Positions 25,286-32,366 of a stretch of 64,000 nucleotides of DNA are shown in pieces (position 1 is the stretch's first letter; each line of letters starts with the position of its first letter). The notes under the pieces are model-generated. The model did not search any database. It worked only from the letters and a program-made list of their open reading frames with translations, and had not been told where the DNA came from. The translations under genes and the position numbers were made by a program. This DNA comes from Clostridium sp. 1001271B_151109_B4 (GTDB taxonomy: Bacteria > Bacillota > Clostridia > Clostridiales > Clostridiaceae). The DNA lies in NCBI RefSeq assembly GCF_015670405.1, contig NZ_JADPBQ010000003.1:75447-139446 (forward strand). The letters run 5' to 3'.

Positions 25286-25347
25286 TTTATACTATCGTTA
25301 TAAAACTACATATTGAATTACATTTCAGTAATCTTACAAAATCGTAA
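25286..25347 (-). promoter_or_regulatory. Tandem BceR-type operators and promoter of the ABC genes
   Basis: Two palindromes of the form TTACN-N4-NGTAA lie at 25318-25331 and 25334-25347, starting 16 bases apart. Each fits, with one or two changes, the TNACA-N4-TGTAA type of site described for Bce-like regulators. On the minus strand they are followed by a -10-like TATAAA at 25286-25291 with no good -35, as expected for an activator-dependent promoter. The ATPase start is about 95 bases further. Confidence 0.6.
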
Positions 25348-25497
25348 CCTTCATACTATTAAAACTTTTAATTTATTTAAGTTACATTAATATAATTTTT
25401 CAATAAAAATTTCAATTGATTTCTTATAACTTTTACTGTTTTTATGAAATTATCCACAGATTTATTTTTATCATAATTTCATAATGAATAAAAAAAG

Positions 25498-25545
25498 TTG
25501 AAGTTTAAATATTCCTATACTTTTGTAGAAATATTTAAACTTCAA
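25498..25545 (-). terminator. Terminator after the BceS-like kinase
   Basis: A perfect 16-bp stem (25498-25513 with 25530-25545) is followed on the minus strand by seven T. It separates the regulator-kinase genes from the transporter genes, which then need their own promoter. Confidence 0.85.
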
Positions 25546-25585
25546 TCCTTTTATCTTACTAAATCCATGATTATGACACTAATAT

Positions 25586-26596
25586 TTAAAACTCAGTAAA
25601 CCTTCCTTGTGGGAAAACTATATTCACTTTAGTTCCTATGTTTTCCTTTGAATTTAAACTTATTCCAATTCCTAATTTATCACAAAGCTTTTTACATAAA
25701 TAAAGTCCTATTCCTGTAGATTTTCCAAATTTCCGTCCATTTTCTCCAGTAAATCCTTTTTCAAATACCCTATCTATATCTTTTTCATTTATTCCAACAC
25801 CATTATCTTCTATAGTTAAAATAATATTATTTTCATTTACTTTTGAATATATCGAAACTTTTCCTTCATTAGGCATAGAAAACTTCACTGCATTTATTAT
25901 AATTTGATTTATAATAAATTCTACCCATTTTTCATCACTAAAAACATTTCCCTCTATACCTTTAATATCTAATTTTATATTCTTATTTATGAAATCTCTA
26001 CTATTGTTTTTAATAGCTTTCATAACTATACTTCTTAATGAAAATTCCTTAATGATATAATCTTTACTTACATCACTGCTCCTAGCATAATATAAAACCT
26101 GTTCAATAAATCCTTCCACTCTTTTCATTTCATAATTAATTCTTTCGCTTAAATTACTATTATCATTTTCTAAAATAAGCTTAGCTGATGCAATTGGGGT
26201 CTTTATTTCATGTACCCATGTCTCAATATACTCCCTGTATTCAATTTGTTCGTCTTTATAATATTTAACTTTTTCATGCATAGATTTATTACATTCTTTC
26301 AAAACATCATTTATAATTCTTGTCTCTTGAAATCTAGGCTCTTCAATAACTTCTGGCAATAAATATTTTCTATCTAAATTTTCTACTGTTTTAATTAAAT
26401 TATTTAGATATCTTCTATATTTAATAAATTCTAAAAACATATATATTAGCATAGGTCCAAACCATATTAAAAATAGTATTAATATTATACTTATTGATAC
26501 TTTTACTATTTTCATTAATATTGCAACTAATAAAAATATTGTCAAATTGATTATTAAAAAAATCATTCTTTCCTTTATAAATTCAATTATGCTCAT
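25586..26596 (-). CDS. BceS-like intramembrane-sensing histidine kinase
   Basis: Kinase of 336 residues. Two membrane helices at about 12-30 and 33-54 have almost no extracytoplasmic loop, which is the mark of intramembrane-sensing kinases. The phosphorylated His is H129 in TWVHEIKTPI. The ATPase domain has NQIIINAVKFS (N box), IEDNGVGI (G1) and GKSTGIGLYLCK (G2). In this family the sensor has no ligand loop and gets its signal from the BceAB transporter. It lies 18 bases downstream of the response regulator gene, and a strong terminator follows. Confidence 0.9.
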   Translation of the reverse strand: MSIIEFIKERMIFLIINLTIFLLVAILMKIVKVSISIILILFLIWFGPMLIYMFLEFIKYRRYLNNLIKTVENLDRKYLLPEVIEEPRFQETRIINDVLKECNKSMHEKVKYYKDEQIEYREYIETWVHEIKTPIASAKLILENDNSNLSERINYEMKRVEGFIEQVLYYARSSDVSKDYIIKEFSLRSIVMKAIKNNSRDFINKNIKLDIKGIEGNVFSDEKWVEFIINQIIINAVKFSMPNEGKVSIYSKVNENNIILTIEDNGVGINEKDIDRVFEKGFTGENGRKFGKSTGIGLYLCKKLCDKLGIGISLNSKENIGTKVNIVFPQGRFTEF

Positions 26597-26614
26597 ATTT
26601 TACTTCCTTTTATC

Positions 26615-27286
26615 TTATGAAATAATATATCCTAACCCTCTTCTTGTTTCTATTACATTTTTAATTCCTATTTCATCAAGCTTTTTTCTTATTCTTGTAA
26701 CATTTACAGATAAAGTATTATCATCTATAAACATTTCACAATCCCAAAGATAATTCATTAAATTTTCTCTAGATACTATTTTCCCTTTATTTTTTATTAA
26801 ATAGGAGAGAATCTTTAATTCATTTTTTGTTATTTCAATAGTTTTATCATTATAACTTATTGTTCCATTTGATAAATTTACTTTCATGTCTTTATATTCT
26901 AATATATCTACTTGAGCCGAATTTCTATTTACTCTCTTTAAAATTGATTCAATTCTTGCTAATAAAATTTGTGTATTATATGGTTTTGTTACAAAATCAT
27001 CAGCGCCTAAATTCATACTCATTAATTCATCAATATCACTATCTCTACTAGTTACAACTATTATTGGAATTTCTGAAAACTTTCTAACTTCTCTACATAT
27101 ATAATATCCATCAAATATAGGTAAATTTATATCTAATAATATTAGGTCAGCCTTACTTTCTTTTATATTTTCTATTACATTTTCAAAGTTATCTGGTGCT
27201 TCTATTTCATATCCATATCTAGACAAAAAAATACTTAACTCATCTCTAATTGTTTTTTCATCTTCCACAATAAAAATTTTACTCAT
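26615..27286 (-). CDS. BceR-like response regulator (OmpR family)
   Basis: Response regulator of 223 residues. The receiver domain carries the acidic pair in VEDE and phosphoacceptor D52 in LLDINLP, followed by T/S and K switch residues (VTSRDSD, FVTKPYN). A winged-helix OmpR domain occupies the C-terminal 100 residues (SRENLMNYLWDC, DDNTLSVNVTRIRKKL). It partners the kinase at 25586, and its probable sites are the palindromes at 25318-25347. A terminator and a 29-residue ORF lie just upstream. Confidence 0.9.
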   Translation of the reverse strand: MSKIFIVEDEKTIRDELSIFLSRYGYEIEAPDNFENVIENIKESKADLILLDINLPIFDGYYICREVRKFSEIPIIVVTSRDSDIDELMSMNLGADDFVTKPYNTQILLARIESILKRVNRNSAQVDILEYKDMKVNLSNGTISYNDKTIEITKNELKILSYLIKNKGKIVSRENLMNYLWDCEMFIDDNTLSVNVTRIRKKLDEIGIKNVIETRRGLGYIIS

Positions 27287-27316
27287 TTTATACTCCTCAT
27301 ATAATTATAAAATAAA

Positions 27317-27353
27317 AAGCTTTGTTAATATTTATATATATTAATCAAAGCTT
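27317..27353 (-). terminator. Terminator between the 29-residue ORF and the response regulator
   Basis: AAGCTTTG (27317-27324) pairs with CAAAGCTT (27346-27353), and inner TTAATAT/ATTAA pairs extend the stem. On the minus strand it is followed by TTTTTATTTT. It lies 31 bases upstream of the regulator start, so it may act as an attenuator of the regulator-kinase genes. Confidence 0.7.
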
Positions 27354-27405
27354 AATTAACATTATAATATATTTTATTTATCAATATGTATATTAAACAT
27401 AATTT

Positions 27406-27495
27406 TTATCTTCGAACTAATTTAAATTTTTCTTCATCATAACCAGCAAACATTACTAATCCAACTACTTTTATAACTTCAATTACTTTTTTCAT
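27406..27495 (-). CDS. 29-residue peptide ORF upstream of the Bce regulator
   Basis: Short ORF: starts MKKVIEVIKVVGLVMFAGY and ends in FKLVRR. AAGGAG lies ten bases before its ATG, and a minus-strand TATAAT element is found at about 27535-27540. The N-terminal 18 residues are amphipathic and hydrophobic, the tail is charged. It could be a leader peptide, a small membrane-associated peptide, or a bacteriocin-like peptide sensed by the neighbouring system. It is not similar to anything I recognise. Placement before a terminator and the regulator suggests a regulatory role. Confidence 0.55.
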   Translation of the reverse strand: MKKVIEVIKVVGLVMFAGYDEEKFKLVRR

Positions 27496-27810
27496 TAATA
27501 ATCAACTCCTTGTTTTATCTTAAGGTGTATCTTTATTATATTAACTAATACTTTATTTTCATATTTATGTTTATTACATTTACCTTTCATTATTGTAACT
27601 TTTAATTAGAATCCAGAATACTTTGTTATTTATAATCTCTCATACTGAAACTAATACTATAGTTGTTATCTCTTATCCTATAAATTATTGTCCCAAACCT
27701 ACTAATTTTATTCATTACTTATATTTAAAATCTTATCTTATTTAATCTTTGAATATTAGATAAAAAATAGTAAAAAATATATTTAGTCTTATTATTTAAA
27801 GGAGAAAACT
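27496..27810. other. Divergent control region, small ORF / gerA-like
   Basis: Holds the promoter of the 29-residue ORF (minus strand) and that of the gerA-like gene (plus strand). TTGAATA at 27749-27755 could be the -35 of a forespore (SigG/SigF) promoter, but the -10 match at about 27776 is poor and the spacing of 20 is long. No other gene is seen. Confidence 0.35.
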
Positions 27811-29226
27811 ATGAAACTAACTAATGATATTAATATTAATGTGAAGAAATTACGAGAAGAATTAAATTTAGGTAAAAGCTTTGATGTAATTGAAAGAATA
27901 ATAGAAGTCCATAATCATAAGTATTACTTTTATTTTCTCGATGGTTTTGTAAAAGATACAAATATGGAATATGTTCGTAGAGATATTTATAATTTAGATG
28001 AAAAAGATTTTAATAGCATAAAAAACGCTAAAGATTTAGTTGAAAAAGCCCTTTGCTCAATTGAAGCTTCTACTGAAAGTGATATTGGTAATATAATTAC
28101 TGCTATACTTTGTGGGCAAACAGCTATGCTATGTGAAAACTTTGATGAAGCAGTACTATTAGATTATAGGACTTATCCTGCAAGAGGTGTTGAAGAGCCT
28201 GAAAAAGAAAAGGTCCTTAGGGGTGCCCATGATGGCTTTGTTGAAACAATAGTTTTTAACACAGCTTTGATCAGAAGAAGAATTCGCGATCCTCATCTTA
28301 CCTTTGAAATGCATAATATAGGTAGTATTTCAAAAACAGATATTGCTATTGGCTTTTTGGCTGGAACAGTTAAAGAAGATACTCTTAGTAAAATTAGGGA
28401 TATGATTGATAATTTAAAGGTTAAATCATTAACTTTAGGAGATCAAAGTTTAATAGAATTACTTAATTCATCAAGTTGGCTTAATCCATTTCCTAAGGTG
28501 AAATTTACTGAAAGACCTGATGTTGCAGCTGCACAAATAATTGAAGGTAGTGTTATTATATTGATAGATAATATGCCATCAGCTTTAATATTTCCATCTA
28601 ATGTTTTTGACTTTATTCAATCTATTGATGATTATTATATGCCAGTGCTTACAGGTAACTATCAAAAACTAATTAGAACATTAGTACTTTTAGTAAATGT
28701 ATTTTTAACACCGGTATATGTTTTACTTACAGATAATCCAACTTGGCTTGCTGGTCCACTTAGTTTTTTATTGCCTAAAGATTCATATACAATACCATTA
28801 TTCTTACAATTTATTATTGGTGAATTTGCTGTAGATGGTTTAAAGTTAGCTTCATTAAATACACCAAATGTTTTAGGAACATCCTTATCAATTATTGGTG
28901 GTTTAATATTAGGTGATTATGCTGTTCAATCTGGATGGTTCATTCCTCAAAGTATCTTATATATGGCTATTGTTTCTCTTTCAAGCTTTGTTCAACCTAG
29001 TGTAGAGTTAACATTTGCATTAAAGTTTATTAGATTAATCCTACTTGTATTTACTGGTCTCTTTGGTACTTGGGGCTTTATTGCAGGAATAATTATAAGT
29101 ATAGCAATTGTGGCTTCAACTAAAACACTTACTGGTGAAAGTTATCTTTATCCATTAATACCTTTCAATTGGAGCGCTCTAAAGCACTTATTATTTAGAA
29201 CTAAGAAAACAGCAAGTAAAAAATAG
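27811..29226 (+). CDS. GerA-family spore germination protein
   Basis: Membrane protein of 471 residues of the GerAA/SpoVAF group. A soluble N-terminal half has TAILCGQTAMLCENFDEAVLLDYRTYPARGVEEPEKEKVLRG and the signature FVETIVFNTALIRRRIRDP, then SKTDIAIGFL. The C-terminal half has five membrane segments (from about residue 280). GerAA subunits form the nutrient germinant receptor and channel with GerAB and GerAC; SpoVAF works with the SpoVA dipicolinate channel. No B or C subunit follows, so this is an orphan A-type subunit. The start has AAAGGAG. It is direct evidence that the organism forms spores. Confidence 0.88.
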   Translation: MKLTNDININVKKLREELNLGKSFDVIERIIEVHNHKYYFYFLDGFVKDTNMEYVRRDIYNLDEKDFNSIKNAKDLVEKALCSIEASTESDIGNIITAILCGQTAMLCENFDEAVLLDYRTYPARGVEEPEKEKVLRGAHDGFVETIVFNTALIRRRIRDPHLTFEMHNIGSISKTDIAIGFLAGTVKEDTLSKIRDMIDNLKVKSLTLGDQSLIELLNSSSWLNPFPKVKFTERPDVAAAQIIEGSVIILIDNMPSALIFPSNVFDFIQSIDDYYMPVLTGNYQKLIRTLVLLVNVFLTPVYVLLTDNPTWLAGPLSFLLPKDSYTIPLFLQFIIGEFAVDGLKLASLNTPNVLGTSLSIIGGLILGDYAVQSGWFIPQSILYMAIVSLSSFVQPSVELTFALKFIRLILLVFTGLFGTWGFIAGIIISIAIVASTKTLTGESYLYPLIPFNWSALKHLLFRTKKTASKK

Positions 29227-29329
29227 TAAATTATAAAGATTAGTTTTTTATATATTAAATATAATACTTAAATAAATTTGATATAATAAAACTAAAATTT
29301 AATATATTAAAAGACTAGGAGGTTTTTAA

Positions 29330-29680
29330 ATGTTTGATGAAAATACATATAAAGAAGATATTCAGGTATTTAAAGAAATAAATTCTACACAAGCAGATAA
29401 ATTATTATCTGAAAAAAACTTAGCTGTTGTTTATATAGGAAGAGAAACTTGTCCTTATTGTCGTAAGTTTGCTAAAAAATTAAGTGGATTATCAGATAAA
29501 ATTAATACAACTATATATTATGTAAATAGTGAGTCTTTCTCTGATAATAATCTTAAGGCATTTAGAGAAAAATATAACATTGTAACTGTTCCTGGATTTA
29601 TTGTTAATAAAAGTGGCAAAATAGAGGTTAAATGTGATTCTTCTACTCCAGAAGATGAAATTTTAAAAATGATAAATTAA
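29330..29680 (+). CDS. Thioredoxin-like protein (bacteriocin accessory type)
   Basis: Protein of 116 residues with a thioredoxin fold and no signal peptide. Active site C-P-Y-C within YIGRETCPYCRKF, and the cis-proline in VTVPGFIV. The motif IGRETCPYCRKF is the one found in PedC/BrcD-type bacteriocin transport accessory proteins, although no bacteriocin export gene follows here. Likely a cytoplasmic disulfide reductase. It lies about 100 bases after the gerA-like gene and may have its own promoter; a good terminator follows. Confidence 0.8.
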   Translation: MFDENTYKEDIQVFKEINSTQADKLLSEKNLAVVYIGRETCPYCRKFAKKLSGLSDKINTTIYYVNSESFSDNNLKAFREKYNIVTVPGFIVNKSGKIEVKCDSSTPEDEILKMIN

Positions 29681-29695
29681 TGTTTTAAGTATAAT

Positions 29696-29743
29696 AATAA
29701 AAGCAAGCAATATTTACCTTTGAAAATACTACTTGCTTTTATT
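29696..29743 (+). terminator. Terminator after the thioredoxin-like gene
   Basis: AATAAAAGCAAG (29696-29707) is complementary to CTTGCTTTTATT (29732-29743), followed by a T-rich tail. It probably works in both directions for the minus-strand remnant beyond. Confidence 0.8.
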
Positions 29744-29765
29744 TTTTATTAATTTCTCCTATTAA

Positions 29766-30010
29766 CTAAGCACCTATTCCAATAGTTATAACTATAACAT
29801 ATGGCATAAGCCATACTGCCCATACAAGTATACTAAACTTATGAAATTTGGCTTTTTGTTCCTCATTATTTTTATATAATACCCAAATCCTGCATGAAAT
29901 AACATTACAACTATAGCTAAAGCTCCTGTTATACCATGAACCATTTGATTTGAAGTTAAAATAGAATCAACTTCTTGACAATAGTTAAAGTTCCTGTAGT
30001 ATCAAATAAC
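29766..30010 (-). pseudogene. Decayed HsmA/TIGR03987-type membrane protein gene
   Basis: Translated piecewise, the minus strand gives FDTTGTLT, then SNQMVHGITGALAIVVMLFHA in a second frame, then WVLYKNNEEQKAKFHKFSI and VWAVWLMPYVIVITIG in a third, ending in TAG. The order matches HsmA-family proteins (HGITG..AIVLMLFHA..., then FHKFSI.VW..WLIP), but at least two frameshifts interrupt it and the N-terminal part is gone. It follows the DUF2798 gene directly, so the two may once have been an operon. Confidence 0.7.
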
Positions 30011-30015
30011 ACTAA

Positions 30016-30513
30016 TTAGTATTCACCTTGAATAGCTTTTTCTTGTACTTCATGCATCTTTCTCATTACAAATCTAGCAATAGGTTGTGCTATAAAAGTC
30101 TCTACAGCAAATGCTATTGCAAAATTTCTTGGCCATTTATAAAAGAAGTTATAAATAGGCTCCATAGTAATTTTTCCAACACCAATCCATGTTCCAATTA
30201 TTGTTAGTAATATTGACATAAAAAACACTGTACATAATGTATTTACTATAATATGTGCATTAAAACTATCTTCTTTTTTTATTATTTTTCCAGTTAACCA
30301 TTCTGCTGGCTTATGTGTAAGTAAAACAACTATAATAACACTAATCCATATGAATGGTACAACTCTCATAGTTTGTCCCCATACAGTAATATTAAATCCA
30401 ATTTCAAAGCAAGTTATTAGTGGTGCAATTATACATACAGATATAACTGAAATAATTGCTATAAAAATAGTCATCTCCCTTTTATTTCTTGGTAACTTCA
30501 TGTAAAACTCCAT
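30016..30513 (-). CDS. DUF2798 membrane protein
   Basis: Protein of 165 residues with about four membrane segments. It has the two-part internal repeat usual for DUF2798 (PLITCFEIGF... and WPRNFAIAFAVETFIAQPIARFVM). The family has no known function. GGGAG precedes the ATG. The immediately downstream sequence is the decayed HsmA-like gene, so the gene now probably acts alone. Confidence 0.75.
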   Translation of the reverse strand: MEFYMKLPRNKREMTIFIAIISVISVCIIAPLITCFEIGFNITVWGQTMRVVPFIWISVIIVVLLTHKPAEWLTGKIIKKEDSFNAHIIVNTLCTVFFMSILLTIIGTWIGVGKITMEPIYNFFYKWPRNFAIAFAVETFIAQPIARFVMRKMHEVQEKAIQGEY

Positions 30514-30554
30514 ATTATTTTTTCTCCCTTAAATTATTTTATATCAAAAAAATA

Positions 30555-30584
30555 AGCGTGGAACCAATTAGTTGATTCCACGCT
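30555..30584 (-). terminator. Terminator after tyrS
   Basis: AGCGTGGAA (30555-30563) pairs with TTCCACGCT (30576-30584), with three more pairs inside after one mismatch and the loop TTAG. Seven T follow on the minus strand. Confidence 0.8.
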
Positions 30585-30698
30585 GAACAATTATACGCGC
30601 ATAAATTTCTTTTATTATTATATCTAAAATTTATTTTTATTTCAAGAAAGATTTTATTATTTAGTAAAATTTTAACTCTCAACAATCTACTTATAGTA

Positions 30699-31892
30699 TT
30701 AATTAATAATTATTTTAATAAATTTCTTTTTACCTATTTGAACTATAATTTCTGATTCTAATTTAAATTCTTCAATATTACTTAACTTTTCTTCATTTAT
30801 TTTAACTCCACCTTGAACCACCAATCTTCTAAACTCATTTTTACTACTAGCCAATCCATTACTTACAATTATTTCGGATAAATTAAAATCATCATGATTC
30901 ACTTCAACTATTTTTATATCATCTGGAATTTGCCTCTTTTGAAATACGGTTTTAAATCTTTCTTCTGCATTTCTAACTGCATCTTTCCCATGGTATAACT
31001 CAACAATTTCTCTTGCTAATTGTATTTTTATATCTCTTGGATTTATAATACCTTCTTCTAAACTCCTATTTATTTCTGCTACTTTATCTGGATGTATATC
31101 TGTAACTAACTCAAAGTATTTAACAATTAAATTATCTGGAACAGTCATAGTTTTTTCAAACATAACTGCTGCTGATTCATCAATTCCAATGTAATTTCCC
31201 AAACTTTTACTCATTTTATTTATACCATCTAAACCTTCAAGCAATGGCATCATTATTGTACATTGTGGTTCCTGCCCAAATTCCTTTTGTAACATTCTAC
31301 CCATAAGTAAATTAAATCTTTGATCTGTACCACCAAGTTCAATATCAGCTTTTAATTCTACTGAATCAAATCCTTGCATTAAAGGGTAAAAGAATTCATG
31401 AATACTTATAGGCATTTGATTTTCGTATCTCTTTTTAAACTCTTCCCTTTCTAGCATTCTAGCAACTGTCATCTTAGAACCCAATCTAATTACATCTTCA
31501 AAATTCATCTTCGATAACCACTCACTATTAAATCTAACTTCAGTTTTATCCTTATCTAAAACCTTAAAAATCTGTGTTTCATACGTTTTAGAATTCTCTA
31601 AAACTTGCTCTGTTGTTAGTGCTTTTCTAGCTTGCGATTTACCTGTTGGGTCACCAATCTTTCCTGTAAAATCACCAATTACTATTACTATTTTGTGTCC
31701 TAAATCTTGAAGTTGTTTAAGTTTTCTTAAAACTACTGTGTGGCCTAAATGAATATCTGGAGCACTTGGATCTAATCCTAACTTTACTGTTAAAGTTCTT
31801 CCTTGCTCTAGCTTTGATCTCAAATCTTCTAAACCTATTATTTCATCAACACCTTTTAATATTATCTTAATTTGTTCATTGACATTTATCAT
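30699..31892 (-). CDS. tyrS: Tyrosyl-tRNA synthetase
   Basis: Class I synthetase of 397 residues that charges tRNA-Tyr with tyrosine. The HIGH-type motif is HLGH in DPSAPDIHLGHTVVL, and the KMSKS motif is intact (GINKMSKSLGNY). The C-terminal S4-like RNA-binding domain is at about 340-397 (LASSKNEFRRLVVQGGVKIN). The sequence belongs to the TyrZ-like second type. The open frame reaches a TTG at 31910, but that TTG precedes GGAGG, which serves ATG 31892. It is controlled by the T-box leader at 31985-32262. Confidence 0.93.
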   Translation of the reverse strand: MINVNEQIKIILKGVDEIIGLEDLRSKLEQGRTLTVKLGLDPSAPDIHLGHTVVLRKLKQLQDLGHKIVIVIGDFTGKIGDPTGKSQARKALTTEQVLENSKTYETQIFKVLDKDKTEVRFNSEWLSKMNFEDVIRLGSKMTVARMLEREEFKKRYENQMPISIHEFFYPLMQGFDSVELKADIELGGTDQRFNLLMGRMLQKEFGQEPQCTIMMPLLEGLDGINKMSKSLGNYIGIDESAAVMFEKTMTVPDNLIVKYFELVTDIHPDKVAEINRSLEEGIINPRDIKIQLAREIVELYHGKDAVRNAEERFKTVFQKRQIPDDIKIVEVNHDDFNLSEIIVSNGLASSKNEFRRLVVQGGVKINEEKLSNIEEFKLESEIIVQIGKKKFIKIIIN

Positions 31893-31984
31893 TTTATTTT
31901 CCTCCAACAATTACTTTTTTTCTCAAACTGACGTGCACTTCACTTTAAGAAACTATATATAAATTGCGCAATTATTTTTAAATA

Positions 31985-32262
31985 CAAAAAAGCCCTCATC
32001 CTATATGAATAGGACGAGAGCATTACTCACGTGTTACCACCTAAATTTATCATTATCTCACAATAACAACCTCTTCAAGTACGCCAAAAAACTTTGGTTA
32101 TACCCTAGCACTATAACGTGTGCATTACGGCATCTGCCTACTGGTTGTTATCTTTCGGAGTGCTGCTCAGAGATGTATTCAAATCAATTTGTTATGTTCC
32201 TTTCACCAACCGGAACCTCTCTTTATAACTCTATTAATTTTACTCTTTCTCTTCAAAGCTTT
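31985..32262 (-). promoter_or_regulatory. Tyrosine T-box riboswitch of tyrS
   Basis: On the minus strand the leader has the T-box sequence AGGTGGTAACACG (complement of 32030-32042). A terminator stem with loop at 31991-32021 follows, ending in TTTTTT. Upstream, the specifier region GAATACATC holds the codon UAC (Tyr) at 32175-32177. When uncharged tRNA-Tyr binds, the antiterminator forms and tyrS is transcribed. The boundary on the right is approximate. Confidence 0.88.
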
Positions 32263-32277
32263 ATATTATTATAATTT

Positions 32278-32305
32278 ATTATATTCCATTATTATTTTTT
32301 GTCAA
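32278..32305 (-). promoter_or_regulatory. SigA-type promoter of the tyrS leader
   Basis: On the minus strand TTGACA (32300-32305) and TATAAT (32278-32283) with a 16-base spacer. Both hexamers match consensus exactly. Confidence 0.75.
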
Positions 32306-32366
32306 CAATAGATTTTAAATATAAGCTATTTATCTCTAAAATCTATGTTTAGAATTATAAAATAAC

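Noticed and set aside
32005..32311. Plus-strand ORFs of 63 to 89 codons near 32 kb
   Set aside because: They lie within the tyrosine T-box leader on the other strand; the RNA structure explains the sequence.
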